Of a stretch of 64,000 bases of DNA, positions 26,599-36,600 are shown one piece after another. Position numbers and translations under genes: made by a program. The notes below the pieces were generated by a model that saw only the letters and a program-made list of their open reading frames with translations, searched no databases and was not told the DNA's origin. Position 1 is the stretch's first letter. Each line of letters opens with the position of its first letter. Source of the stretch: Anderseniella sp039978075 (GTDB taxonomy: Bacteria > Pseudomonadota > Alphaproteobacteria > Rhizobiales > Aestuariivirgaceae); assembly GCA_039978075.1 (NCBI GenBank), contig JBDWCA010000002.1:372001-436000 (forward strand). Direction: 5' to 3'.

Positions 26599-29049
26599 AT
26601 GGTGCCGTCTCATGCGCGGGTAGTGATCGTCGGTGGTGGCGTGATGGGATGCGGCATTGCCTATCACCTGGCGCACGAGGGCTGGAACGACATTGTCCTG
26701 CTGGAAAAGGCCGAACTGACATCCGGCTCCACCTGGCATGCGGCCGGCCAGATCACCCACTCGACATCCAGTTTCGGCCTCGGCAAATGCGTCGATTACA
26801 ATATCGGCCTGTACTCGGGAAAACTGGAAGCTGAAACCGGCCACTCGGTCACCTGGCACGGTTGTGGGTCTTTCAGGCTGGCCTACACCGAAGACGAGAT
26901 GGACTGGCTGCGCCAGACGCTGTCTGTCGGGCGCTCTTTAGGCTTCAATATTGAACTTGTCGATCCGGCCCGGATCGCCGAACTGCACCCGTTTTACAAT
27001 CTCGACGGTGTTATCGGCGCGTTGTACACACCTGACGATGGCCATGTCGATCCGTCAGGCGTAACCCAGGCCATGGCAGCAGGCGCCCGCAAACTGGGCG
27101 CAAAGATCATCCGTCATTGCCGGGCCAGCAACATCGTGCAGTTGCCGAACGGTGAGTGGAAGGTTTCGACCGAACACGGCGACATTGTCTGCGAGCATGT
27201 GGTCAATGCAGGCGGCACCTATGCCCGGCAGATGGGGGAATGGTCAGGCCTGCAATTGCCGATGACGTCCATGACCCATCACTATCTGGTCACCGACACG
27301 GTACCGGAGTTCCTGGAGCTTGAAACCGAACTGCCGGTCATCCGCGATGACAAGCTGGTGTCCGGCTACATCCGCATGGAGCAGAAGTCCGGCCTGATCG
27401 GCATCTATGAAAAGGAAAATCCCAATACGGTCTGGGAAGACCATTGCCCGTGGGAAGCTGAAAACGAGCTGTTTGCGGCTGACTATGACCGCATCATGCC
27501 CTGGCTTGAGAACGCCATGGGCCGAATGCCGATCTTCGCCGAACTGGGCATCAAGCGTGAAGTGCACGGTGCCATCTCGCATCCGCCCGACGGCAATCCG
27601 CTGATCGGTCCGGCGCCGGGTGTGAGAAACTACTGGTGCTGCTGCGGCACCCAGATCGGCATTGGCTGGGGCCCCGGTCTCACCCGCGAGCTGGCGCGCT
27701 GGATGGTGCATGGTGCTGCAGACATTTCCATGCGCGACTACGACCCGCGCCGCTTCGGTGCCTACGCCACCAAAGACTGGCAGGTGGTCAAGGCAAAGGA
27801 GGACTACTGCCTGCGCCATGAAATCCCGTTCCCGCATTTCAACCGGCTTGACGGGCGCCCGCTAAAACCCAGTCCGCTCTATGACCGACTGAAAGCCAGG
27901 GGGGCCGTATATGAGGAAGTCTACGGTCACGAGCGCCCGCGCTGGTTTGCGGCCGGTGGCATTGAACAGCGCGATCATTATTCGTTCAGGCGCAGCGAAA
28001 TCCATGACCTGCTGGCAGCCGAGGTAAAGGCAGTACGTGAACGCGCCGGGATTATGGACATTGCCGGCTTCACCAAGGTCGAAGTGTCCGGCCCGGATGC
28101 AGCTCGCTTCCTTGACGCATTGGCACCGAACCGCCTGCCGAAGACACCGGGTGGCATTGCGCTGACCCATCTGCTCAATCGCCGGGGCCGCATCGAGATC
28201 GAACTGACTATTGTGCGTCTTGCCGAGGACCGTTTCTATCTGGTGTGCGCCGCCTTCTTCGAACAGCGTTTGCTGGATCATCTGGCGCTGCATCGTGGAG
28301 GCGAAAACATCGAAGTCATCACCCGGTCAGATGACTGGGCAGCCCTGTCGCTCAACGGCCCAAGGTCGCGCGATATCCTGTCAACCTGCACCGGTACCCC
28401 GCTGGACAACTCGAGCTTCCGCTGGATGTCAGCTCGTGAAATCCAGATCGCCGGTCATGAAGTGTGGGCGTTCCGCATGTCGTATGCCGGAGAGCTGGGA
28501 TGGGAATTTCACGGCCCCCGCGATGCGATGCCGGCCATCTATGACGCACTCTGGACGGCGGGTGAGGCGCACGGCATTGCCGACTATGGTTCCTTTGCCA
28601 TGAACATTCTGCGCATGGAGAAAATGTTCCAGGGTGCCGGTGAACTGACCAACGAAGTGACCTTGCCGGAAGCCGGTGTCATGCGCTTTGTCAAAATGGA
28701 CAAGCAGTTCTTTGGCAAACAGCAGACTGAAGCCAGCCTCGACAGGCCGCTGCCATGGGTATGCGCCTATATCGCCATAGAGCCGGATGGTGTCTGGGAC
28801 GGCAATGGCGGCGAGGCCGTTCTGCATGACGGCGAAGTGGTCGGCTCAACGGCCTCTGTCGTCTATGGTCACACGGTCGGAAAAATTCTCGCCTTTGCCT
28901 ATATCAAACCGCATGCCGCCGAGCCGGGTACATTGCTTGAAGTGGTGATTGCCGGTGAACCACGTTCAGCGCGTGTGCTGGGCGAACCGGCCTACGATCC
29001 GCAAAGCCTGCTACCTCGAACCGATGCCGTGCTGGAGCCAGTCCAATGA
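26599..29049 (+). CDS. FAD-dependent demethylase/oxidase with GcvT domain (dimethylglycine dehydrogenase-like)
   Basis: 816 residues. The N-terminal DAO domain has the dinucleotide motif GGGVMGCG (12-19) and the SGSTWHAAG loop whose His47 matches the residue that binds FAD covalently in dimethylglycine dehydrogenase. Residues from about 430 to the end form a GcvT/aminomethyltransferase fold (RAGIMDIAGFTKVEVSG, then YAGELGWEF), which passes the released C1 unit to tetrahydrofolate. The reaction is oxidative demethylation of a secondary or tertiary N-methyl amine. It is the first gene of a tightly overlapping five-gene operon. Substrate: an N-methylated amino acid is likely; dimethylglycine itself is possible. 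Confidence 0.88.
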   Translation: MVPSHARVVIVGGGVMGCGIAYHLAHEGWNDIVLLEKAELTSGSTWHAAGQITHSTSSFGLGKCVDYNIGLYSGKLEAETGHSVTWHGCGSFRLAYTEDEMDWLRQTLSVGRSLGFNIELVDPARIAELHPFYNLDGVIGALYTPDDGHVDPSGVTQAMAAGARKLGAKIIRHCRASNIVQLPNGEWKVSTEHGDIVCEHVVNAGGTYARQMGEWSGLQLPMTSMTHHYLVTDTVPEFLELETELPVIRDDKLVSGYIRMEQKSGLIGIYEKENPNTVWEDHCPWEAENELFAADYDRIMPWLENAMGRMPIFAELGIKREVHGAISHPPDGNPLIGPAPGVRNYWCCCGTQIGIGWGPGLTRELARWMVHGAADISMRDYDPRRFGAYATKDWQVVKAKEDYCLRHEIPFPHFNRLDGRPLKPSPLYDRLKARGAVYEEVYGHERPRWFAAGGIEQRDHYSFRRSEIHDLLAAEVKAVRERAGIMDIAGFTKVEVSGPDAARFLDALAPNRLPKTPGGIALTHLLNRRGRIEIELTIVRLAEDRFYLVCAAFFEQRLLDHLALHRGGENIEVITRSDDWAALSLNGPRSRDILSTCTGTPLDNSSFRWMSAREIQIAGHEVWAFRMSYAGELGWEFHGPRDAMPAIYDALWTAGEAHGIADYGSFAMNILRMEKMFQGAGELTNEVTLPEAGVMRFVKMDKQFFGKQQTEASLDRPLPWVCAYIAIEPDGVWDGNGGEAVLHDGEVVGSTASVVYGHTVGKILAFAYIKPHAAEPGTLLEVVIAGEPRSARVLGEPAYDPQSLLPRTDAVLEPVQ

Positions 29050-30131
29050 CCATCCCTGACAAAATGAATGCCTTCGTGCTCACCGGCCACGGCGACATCG
29101 ACAAGCTCGTCTATCATACCGACTGGCCGGTGCCGGTTGCAGGCACCGGTGAAGTGCTGGTCAAGGTGCATGCCTGCGGCCTCAACAACACCGATGTGAA
29201 CACCCGCACCGCGTGGTATTCCAAAGGCGTCAGCGAGAACACCACCGGTGGTGCCTTCGACAGCGCCGATGATGACGATGCCACATGGGGCGGGGCGCCC
29301 ATTACTTTCCCGCGCATTCAGGGCGCCGATGTCTGCGGTACGGTTGTCGCCGGGCCGGACAAGCTCATCGGGCGCAGGGTGCTGATCGAGACCTGGGTGC
29401 GTGATTGGAGCGACCCGCTCAACATGGACAAAACCGGATATTTCGGCTCTGAATGCGATGGCGGGTTTGCGGAGTATGTGAAGGTCGTTGAACGCAATGT
29501 GCACACCATTGACAGCACGCATTCCGATGCGGAGCTGGCGACCTTCGCGACGTCCTGGATCACGGCGGAGAACATGCTCAACCGTGCAAATGTTGCAGAA
29601 GGCGATCACGTTCTCATTCCCGGTGCCTCCGGCGGTGTCGGTTCGGCGCTGATCCAGCTTGCCAACCGGCGCGGCGCAACAACTGTCGCCATGGCCAGCA
29701 AACCCAAGCATGACGCGGTATCAGGCTTCGAGCCCCATGCCATACTGGATCGCGCGCCGGACAATCTGAAACAGGCGTTGAGGCAAGCCATTGGCCGCGA
29801 CACCGTGAGCGTCGTGGCTGATGTTGTTGGTGGTGACTACTGGCTGCAACTGATTGACGCACTCGACAGGGGCGGGCGCTATACCTGTGCCGGTGCCATT
29901 GCCGGACCCATGGTGGAGATGGATCTGAGGACTTTCTATCTGCGCGACCTGACCTTTACCGGTGCTACCATCGTCCCACCCGGCGTGTTTGCCGATCTGG
30001 TCGGTTACATTGAACGCGGTGAAGTCAAGCCGGCGCTTGCGGCAACCTATCCGCTGGAGCAGCTTCATGCCGCCCAGCAGGCCTTCATCGACAAGAAGCA
30101 CACAGGCAACATCGTGGTCACCATCACATGA
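29046..30131 (+). CDS. Zinc-type alcohol dehydrogenase/quinone oxidoreductase-like MDR protein
   Basis: 361-residue medium-chain dehydrogenase/reductase. N-terminal GroES-like domain (GTGEVLVKVHACGLNNTDV) and a Rossmann domain with VLIPGASGGVGSALIQLA near residue 195. The catalytic zinc Cys of true ADHs is replaced in the CGLNNTDV stretch, so it is more like the zinc-free quinone oxidoreductase branch, although an extended insert (WVRDWSDPLNMDK) is unusual. Overlaps the upstream flavoprotein gene by ATGA and the next gene by ATGA. Its role in the pathway is unknown; reduction of an enoyl or aldehyde product is conceivable. Confidence 0.8.
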   Translation: MTIPDKMNAFVLTGHGDIDKLVYHTDWPVPVAGTGEVLVKVHACGLNNTDVNTRTAWYSKGVSENTTGGAFDSADDDDATWGGAPITFPRIQGADVCGTVVAGPDKLIGRRVLIETWVRDWSDPLNMDKTGYFGSECDGGFAEYVKVVERNVHTIDSTHSDAELATFATSWITAENMLNRANVAEGDHVLIPGASGGVGSALIQLANRRGATTVAMASKPKHDAVSGFEPHAILDRAPDNLKQALRQAIGRDTVSVVADVVGGDYWLQLIDALDRGGRYTCAGAIAGPMVEMDLRTFYLRDLTFTGATIVPPGVFADLVGYIERGEVKPALAATYPLEQLHAAQQAFIDKKHTGNIVVTIT

Positions 30132-31234
30132 AGATTACCCGCATCTCCGTCTACCAGAAAGACCTGCCGCTGGCAGACCCGTACTGGCTGTCCGGTGGAC
30201 GGCTCAAGTTCGAGGTGCTCGATGCAACTTTTGTCAAGCTGGAAACCGACGCCGGTCTGACCGGCTGGGGAGAGGGTACACCGTGGGGGCACACCTATGT
30301 GCCGGCGCACGGGCCCGGCATCCGAGCTGGGATAGAAACCATGGCGCCAGCCATACTCGGTCGGGACCCGCGTATGAACGAGCTGGTTGAAAGGGCCATG
30401 GACCTGTGCCTGCCCGGCCATCTTTATGCCAAGGCCCCGGTGGATCTGGCCTGCTGGGACATCATGGGCAAGGCATCCGGTCTGCCCATTGCTGATCTGC
30501 TGGGCGGCAAGCGCGATGCCGGTACACCGGCAGCCTCATCGGTTTCGTCGGGTGATCCGGACTACATGATGGGTATTATCAAAAAGTATCGCGAACAGGG
30601 CTACGTGGCGCACTCGGCCAAGGTCGGCGGCGACGTGGACAAAGACATAGAGCGCATCCGCCACATTGAGGCAAACCGCAAACCCGGTGAGATCATCCTC
30701 TATGACGTCAACCGCGCCTGGACCCGGCGCGAAGCCAGCATCGTCATGAACGCGGTTGCCGATCTCGGTGTGACGTTTGAACAACCCGGTGAAACCCTCG
30801 ACGACATTGCCGAAATCCGCAAGGTGACAACGTCACCGATCAGCGTCGATGAAACCCTGGTGACGCTGCAGGATGCCTGCCGGATCGCACGCGATGGCAT
30901 CGCCGATGTCTTCGGCATAAAGCTTAACCGGGTCGGCGGCCTGACCAGGGCCAGGCGCATGCGTGATGTCGCGCTGGCCCACGGCATCCAGATATTCGTG
31001 ATGGCCACCGGCGGCTCGGTAATGGCCGACACCGAAGCGGCCCATCTGGCGCAGTCGATTCCCGAAGAGTTCATCCGTGCCTCTTGGTCGTGCCAGGATA
31101 TGCTGACCGTGGATGTGGCACCGGGACTGGGTTGCCGAACGGAAAATGGCATTCTGACTGTCGATGATACGCCGGGTCTTGGTTGTGATCCGGACGAGGA
31201 TGTCCTCGGTGATCCGGTGGCTGTGTATGAGTAG
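30128..31234 (+). CDS. Enolase-superfamily enzyme 1, resembling cis-3-hydroxy-L-proline dehydratase
   Basis: 368-residue mandelate racemase/muconate lactonizing enzyme fold. The capping domain contains DPYWLSGGRLKFE and GWGEGTPWGHTYVPAHGPG, which I recall as close to the cis-3-hydroxyproline dehydratase family. Barrel residues: first lysine in SAKVGGD, metal ligands in YDVNRAW, FEQPGE and SVDETL, second lysine in GIKLNRVGG. The usual acidic pair after the last lysine (ED or DD before WGG/VGG) reads VMATGGS here, so the general-acid or ligand-recognition loop differs. The extra C-terminal tail repeats a GLGC motif (PGLGCRTENG, PGLGCDPDED). Epimerase or dehydratase activity on a proline-like betaine is inferred. 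Confidence 0.72.
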   Translation: MKITRISVYQKDLPLADPYWLSGGRLKFEVLDATFVKLETDAGLTGWGEGTPWGHTYVPAHGPGIRAGIETMAPAILGRDPRMNELVERAMDLCLPGHLYAKAPVDLACWDIMGKASGLPIADLLGGKRDAGTPAASSVSSGDPDYMMGIIKKYREQGYVAHSAKVGGDVDKDIERIRHIEANRKPGEIILYDVNRAWTRREASIVMNAVADLGVTFEQPGETLDDIAEIRKVTTSPISVDETLVTLQDACRIARDGIADVFGIKLNRVGGLTRARRMRDVALAHGIQIFVMATGGSVMADTEAAHLAQSIPEEFIRASWSCQDMLTVDVAPGLGCRTENGILTVDDTPGLGCDPDEDVLGDPVAVYE

Positions 31235-31240
31235 CGCTCG

Positions 31241-32344
31241 ATGAAGATAGTTGTCATAACGGTCTGGCTGGTGCCGCTGACCAGCCACGAGACCTATTAC
31301 ATGGCGGATGGCAAGGCTTGCGACACCGTGGAAACCGCCATTGTGCGGCTTGAAACCGATGTCGGCCTTTGCGGCTGGGGCGAGGTGTGTCCGATCCCGC
31401 ATTACCTGCCGGCCTATGCGCGCGGTGTTGCCCCGGCGCTTGAGGAGCTGGCGCCGGTTGTTCTGGGCGCCGACCCGGTCGGACCGGAAGCGCTCATGGA
31501 CCGGCTTGATGCCTTCCTGCCAGGTCATGCCTATGCCAAATCCGCCATCGACACCGCCCTGTGGGACCTGACGGCACAGGCGGCGGGCTTGCCGCTTTAC
31601 AGTCTGCTGGGTGGCAGGCGGCAAGAGACCATGCCCTTGTATCATTCCATAACCTGCGTGGCCCCTGACGACATGGCCCGTATGGCGCGCGACGCTCAGG
31701 CTACCGGTATCCGGCAGTTCCAGGTCAAGCTGGGGGCGGATGCCGACTGGCGTAAAGATGTCGAGCGCCTGATCAAGGTGCGCGAAGCTGTCGGTGACGG
31801 GCCGTTAATCTATGGCGACTGGAATTGCGGCGCGTCGCGCCTGGATGCAACCAGGGTCGGTCGGGCGGTGGCCCATCTCGACATCATGCTCGAACAACCC
31901 TGCCGGACCCTGGACGAGTGTGCAGCGGTTCGCTCCGCCACCGGGCTGCCCATGAAAATGGATGAATGCGTCCATGATACCGCGTCTCTGCTGACGGCCC
32001 ATGAACTGGACTGTATGGACGCAGTGGCGCTGAAACTGTCCAAGTTCGGCGGCCTGAGTGCCATGCGCCGGGCGCGCGACCTGTGCTTGCATCTGGGGGC
32101 AAAAATGTGTGTTGAGGACACCTGGGGCTCGGATGTTACAACAGCCGCCGCACTGCATCTGGGCGTGTCGACCAACCCGGACAGTTTGATGAATGTGTGT
32201 GACCTGTCAGGCTATGTATCGCCGCGGCTTGATGAAACCGCTCCGGTGCGGAAAGATGGCCGAATTGCACCGCCCGATGGTATAGGTCTCGGGGTGGCAC
32301 CTGATCCCGACCGTCTGGGCAAGCCTGTCGCAGTTTTGAATTAG
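31241..32344 (+). CDS. Enolase-superfamily enzyme 2, resembling hydroxyproline-betaine 2-epimerase (HpbD-like)
   Basis: 367 residues, same fold as the gene before it but clearly divergent from it. Active-site set: lysine in FQVKLGAD, metal ligands in GDWNCG, LEQPCRTLDE and MDECVHD, second lysine in ALKLSKFGG, then an intact acidic motif CVEDTWGSD. The EQPC-TL-E and ED-WG-D stretches match what I recall of HpbD, which racemises proline betaine and epimerises hydroxyproline betaine. The two-lysine arrangement fits 1,1-proton transfer. The gap to the first enolase gene is six bases. The substrate remains an inference, supported by the Rieske and flavin demethylases nearby. Confidence 0.74.
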   Translation: MKIVVITVWLVPLTSHETYYMADGKACDTVETAIVRLETDVGLCGWGEVCPIPHYLPAYARGVAPALEELAPVVLGADPVGPEALMDRLDAFLPGHAYAKSAIDTALWDLTAQAAGLPLYSLLGGRRQETMPLYHSITCVAPDDMARMARDAQATGIRQFQVKLGADADWRKDVERLIKVREAVGDGPLIYGDWNCGASRLDATRVGRAVAHLDIMLEQPCRTLDECAAVRSATGLPMKMDECVHDTASLLTAHELDCMDAVALKLSKFGGLSAMRRARDLCLHLGAKMCVEDTWGSDVTTAAALHLGVSTNPDSLMNVCDLSGYVSPRLDETAPVRKDGRIAPPDGIGLGVAPDPDRLGKPVAVLN

Positions 32345-32354
32345 GAGTGTGATC

Positions 32355-33620
32355 ATGAAATCGCAATCAAGCTGGATTGACCGGGCCAATGCCGTACTGC
32401 CGGCAGGCGGGTTTGGCAATTTCGACCCCGGCATCATCATTCGCGAAGGCAGGGGCTCCAGGGTCTGGGATGAGGATGGCAACGAATATGTCGATTACCT
32501 GATCGGCTCAGGCCCAATGCTGCTGGGTCACGGACATCCCGAAGTGCTCGAGGCCATCCAGGAGCAATTACCGAAAGGCCTGACATTCTTCGCCAACAAT
32601 GCCGCCGGCATCGAACTGGCGGAACAGATTTGTGATGCCATGGCGTGTGGCGAGCAGGTCCGTTATGTGACGTCCGGCGGTGAGGCCGACATGTACGCCA
32701 TGCGGCTGGCCCGCGCCTTTACCGGCCGTGACAAGATCATGAAGTTCGAAGGCGGCTATCACGGCATGTCGGCGGAAGCCCAGATGAGCCTGGCGCCGGA
32801 CAAGCTGACCAACTTCCCGGTTGCGGTGCCGGACTCCGCCGGCATTCCGTCCGGCGTGCGTGATGAAATGCTGGTGGCGCCGTTCAACGACATTGAGTTT
32901 GCCCGCTCGCTGATCGCCGAGCATGGCCACGAGATCGCGGGCATCATCGTGGAGCCGCTGCAACGGGTCATTCCGCCTGCGCCGGGTTTCCTGCAGGCGC
33001 TGCGCGAAGAGTGCGACAAATATGGCATCGTGCTGGTGTTCGACGAGATCGTGACCGGTTTCCGCTTCGCCTATGGCGGTGCACAGGAGCTTTACGGTGT
33101 CACGCCGGATGTGTGCACACTCGGCAAGATCATTGGCGGTGGTTTTCCGCTGGCCGCCATTGCCGGCAAGGCCGACATCATGGCGCATTTCGACAAGGCA
33201 AAGGTCGGCGCCGACGGTTTCCTGATGCAGTTGGGTACCCTGAGCGGTAACCCGATCGCGGCGGTTGCCGGTATGAAGACCATGGAAATCCTGCGCCGGC
33301 CCGGTCAGTACGACAAGCTGCGCACGCTCGGCAAGACGTTGATGAGCGCCATCTCCGAACATCTCGGCAAGGCCGGGCTCGATCATCAGATCGTCGGCGA
33401 TCCGACCCTGTTTGACGTGCTGTTTACAGCGGCAAAGATCAACGACTATCGCGATGTGTACAAAGCCGATGCCGCCCGCAACCTGCGCTTCAACAAGCTG
33501 CTGCGCGACAAGGGTATCTTCAAGTCACCCGGCAAGCTTTATCCGTGCCTGGCGCTGACCGATGCGGACATCGAGCAGACCATCGACGCAATTTCATACG
33601 CAGCCGCCAATCTGGATTAG
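32355..33620 (+). CDS. Class III aminotransferase, glutamate-1-semialdehyde aminomutase-like
   Basis: 421-residue PLP enzyme. Features: LIGSGPMLLGHGHPEV, the substrate-loop VRYVTSGGEADMYAMRLAR, PLP Asp in LVFDEIVTGFR, Schiff-base Lys in CTLGKIIGGGFPLAA near residue 262. The fold is that of HemL, but the organism makes ALA through hemA, and this gene sits last in a catabolic operon, so an omega- or beta-amino-acid transaminase role is more likely. The ATG at 32355 has AGGAG seven bases ahead and is preferred to GTG at 32349. It ends overlapping the convergent RND gene by four bases. Confidence 0.83.
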   Translation: MKSQSSWIDRANAVLPAGGFGNFDPGIIIREGRGSRVWDEDGNEYVDYLIGSGPMLLGHGHPEVLEAIQEQLPKGLTFFANNAAGIELAEQICDAMACGEQVRYVTSGGEADMYAMRLARAFTGRDKIMKFEGGYHGMSAEAQMSLAPDKLTNFPVAVPDSAGIPSGVRDEMLVAPFNDIEFARSLIAEHGHEIAGIIVEPLQRVIPPAPGFLQALREECDKYGIVLVFDEIVTGFRFAYGGAQELYGVTPDVCTLGKIIGGGFPLAAIAGKADIMAHFDKAKVGADGFLMQLGTLSGNPIAAVAGMKTMEILRRPGQYDKLRTLGKTLMSAISEHLGKAGLDHQIVGDPTLFDVLFTAAKINDYRDVYKADAARNLRFNKLLRDKGIFKSPGKLYPCLALTDADIEQTIDAISYAAANLD

Positions 33621-36600
33621 GCAGCAGGCACTCCAGCAGGTACCTGATCCGGCTGTTCGTCAGGCGCTGCAACACCGGGCAATCGGCCATATCTGCTGAG
33701 CAGTGCAAATGCCGGTGGCACGAAGAAGAACGACACCACGGTTGACAGCAGCACACCGCCGGCAATGGCCATGGCGAATGGCGGCCAGAACCCGCCGCCT
33801 TCCAGGATGAGCGGCAGGAACCCGCCGAATGTGGTGAGCGTCGTTGAGATAATGTGACGGCTTTGACCGGTCACCACTGCAACCATTTCGCTGATCTCGC
33901 CGCGCATGGCGCCGGCGTTGGCCTGCAGTGCCGTCAGGATGATGATCGCCGCATTGATCGACACGCCGATGGACCCGATGACGCCGATCACCGCCTGGAT
34001 ACCGAACGGATACTGGAATATCGCCAGTGCCAGCAGGCTCAGTCCCATCGACATGATGGCGACCAGGCCGGCGACAAGGGATAATCGGTAGGAGCCGAAT
34101 GTCAGGAAGATGGCAGCAACGGTAAGCGCGATGATGAGGCCAAGCGGACCCAAGAGGTTGCGCAGGGTTTCATCGCGGGCATCTGAATCGCCACCAAGTT
34201 CCAGCCGGTACCCCGGCGGCAGTGACAGGCCGCTTTCGGCGATGCGCTGCTGCACGGTCTGCAGCGCCTGTTCCGGCAGCACATTGCGCTCGACAAAACC
34301 CTGTACCGTGTTGATGCGCTCGCCGTTACGCCGGTGGATGGCCGTTTCAGACGGTATTACCTTCAGTTCGCCAAGTGCTTTGATTGGAATGCCGGCAATA
34401 TCCTGACCGGCCTGCTGCCCGCCGGATTGCGGCATGCTCAGGTCCAGGCTGGCAATGGCGTCAACTGTTCCGCGTCTGTTGTCGCCGGCGCGTACGCGGA
34501 CGGGAAGTTCTTCGCTGGCTTCAATGATCGAACCGCCGGTCACCCCCTCCAGCCGGGCTTCCAGTTGCTGTGCGACCAGACCGAGTGTCATGCCGGCGAG
34601 GCGGGTTTTTTCTTCCGACAATTCAACCTTGAGCTTGGGTGCACCGGCGCCGATGTCGGTGCGGGTGATCATGATGCCGGGCACCTGCTGCATTATCAGC
34701 TGTACCTGTTCGCCGAGTTCACGCAGGGTTGCCAGGTTCTGGCCGACGACGCGGATTTCAACGGGCGCATTGACCGGAGGTCCCTGGACCAGCCCGCGCA
34801 CGATTACCCTCGCTTCCGGCGCTGCGCCATCGAGGTCTTTCTGCAGCCGGTCCAGCATGTCTTCGGTCGCCTGCGGCGACGTGGTGGTGACCAGCGCTTC
34901 GGCAAAACTCGACACCCCGTCCTGGTTGCCGATCATGTTGTAGTAGAACGCCGGCGCGCTTTCGCCGATCACCCAGGTCACTTCGCTGACCTCGGTTTCG
35001 GCCTTTATGACCTGCTCGACCTTCTGCGCGACCTTGCGTGTTTCCGAAATGGCGGTGCCGTCGGCAAGCTTGACCTGCACATAGAACTGGTTGCGGTCCA
35101 CGCCGGGAAAAAACTGCGGCTTGAGCGTTTGAAAGGATCCGAATCCTATCACCGGCAACATCAGCGAGGCCGCAATTGCCAGGCCGGGATGACGCAGCGC
35201 CGAGCGCAATATGGCGGCAAACATCTTACCCAGCGGCCCGAACGAAATCCCGCCTGCGAGCCCGCGCCGCATGCCGCTTCCTGCACCGGCAGGCAGCATC
35301 CATCCGGCCAGCGCCGGTGTGAAGGTGAGCGCAAGTCCAAGCGACACCACCAGCATAATGATCACCGCAAGCGCAATCGATCCGACAAAGTCGCCGGCCG
35401 GACCCGGCAATAGCGCCATCGGCATGAAAGCAAAAACAGTGGTCGCCGTAGACGCAATCAGCGGCACCGTCAGGCGTTTGACGGCGCGCTCGACGGCCTC
35501 AAGTTTTTCAGCACCTGCCTGCAGGCGCTTGCGCACCTCGTCTGTCATGACGATGGCGCCGTCGACCAGCAGCCCCAGTGCAACGATCAGGCCGGTGATC
35601 GACATCTGGTGGATCGTAATGCCCACTGCCTGCAGACCGGCTACCGAGACGATGGTGGCAAACGGGATCACCATGGCCACGATGAAAGCGGCCCGCCAGC
35701 CCAGTGTGAAGAACAGCACGGTGATGACCAGCGACGTGCCGATCGCCATGTTCTGCAGTACGCCTGACAGACGGTCCGAGGTATATTGCGCCTGATCGAA
35801 CAATTGTTCGAGGCTGATGCCCGCCGGCAGCGAGCCGGAAAAATCTTCTGCGGCAACAGATACACGTGACGACCAGGCATCGACCTGCAGGTCGTCCTCC
35901 ATGCGCGCAGCAACCAGAATGCCGGGTTTGCCGTCGATTATGGCAATGCTGGTTGTTGGCTGGCGCAGGCCACGGGTAACCTTTGCAACATCGCCCACCT
36001 TGACCAGAAGGCCCTGTTCACCGGTTTTGACCGGGATGGCAAGAATGCGGTCAAGCGCCTTGATCTCACCGGCCACCTCGATCAGCAGGTCAATGCTGGC
36101 GCCGCGCACCTGGCCCGCACGCACCTTGGTGTCGGCCTGTGATATGGCGTCTGACACGGCACTTGCGGTCAGTCCGAGCGCTGTCAGCCGCTGCGTGTCG
36201 ATCGTGACTGTGATTTCTTCCGGGCTGGCACCGTAGATTTCAACAAGCTTGGTGCCGGAGACGGCTCGCAAGCGGTCCTGAAAAGCCTCTCCGATACGCT
36301 GGACAATGGCGATGTTGGCATTGTCGGGGATCACCGCTTGCAGAGCAAATATCGCCGTGAATGCGCCGGTGCGGTCATTGTCGAATTCCGGTTGCGGCAC
36401 CCCTTGCGGAAACTCGCGTGCGGCATCAGACAGCGCATCACGGATTTCCGACCAGCTTTGCTCAATTTGCTGGTCGGAGATGAATTGCGACAGTTCTACC
36501 TGAACTACCGATATGCCGGACCTCGACACGGACGTTATCTCTGATATTTCAGGGATCTCCTTCAGTTCGGTTTCGATTTTCTCCGTGACCAGGGCCTCCA

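Noticed and set aside
32355..33620. HemL glutamate-1-semialdehyde aminomutase for haem synthesis
   Set aside because: The organism has hemA (C4 route) and the gene is last in a catabolic operon, so a haem role is unlikely.
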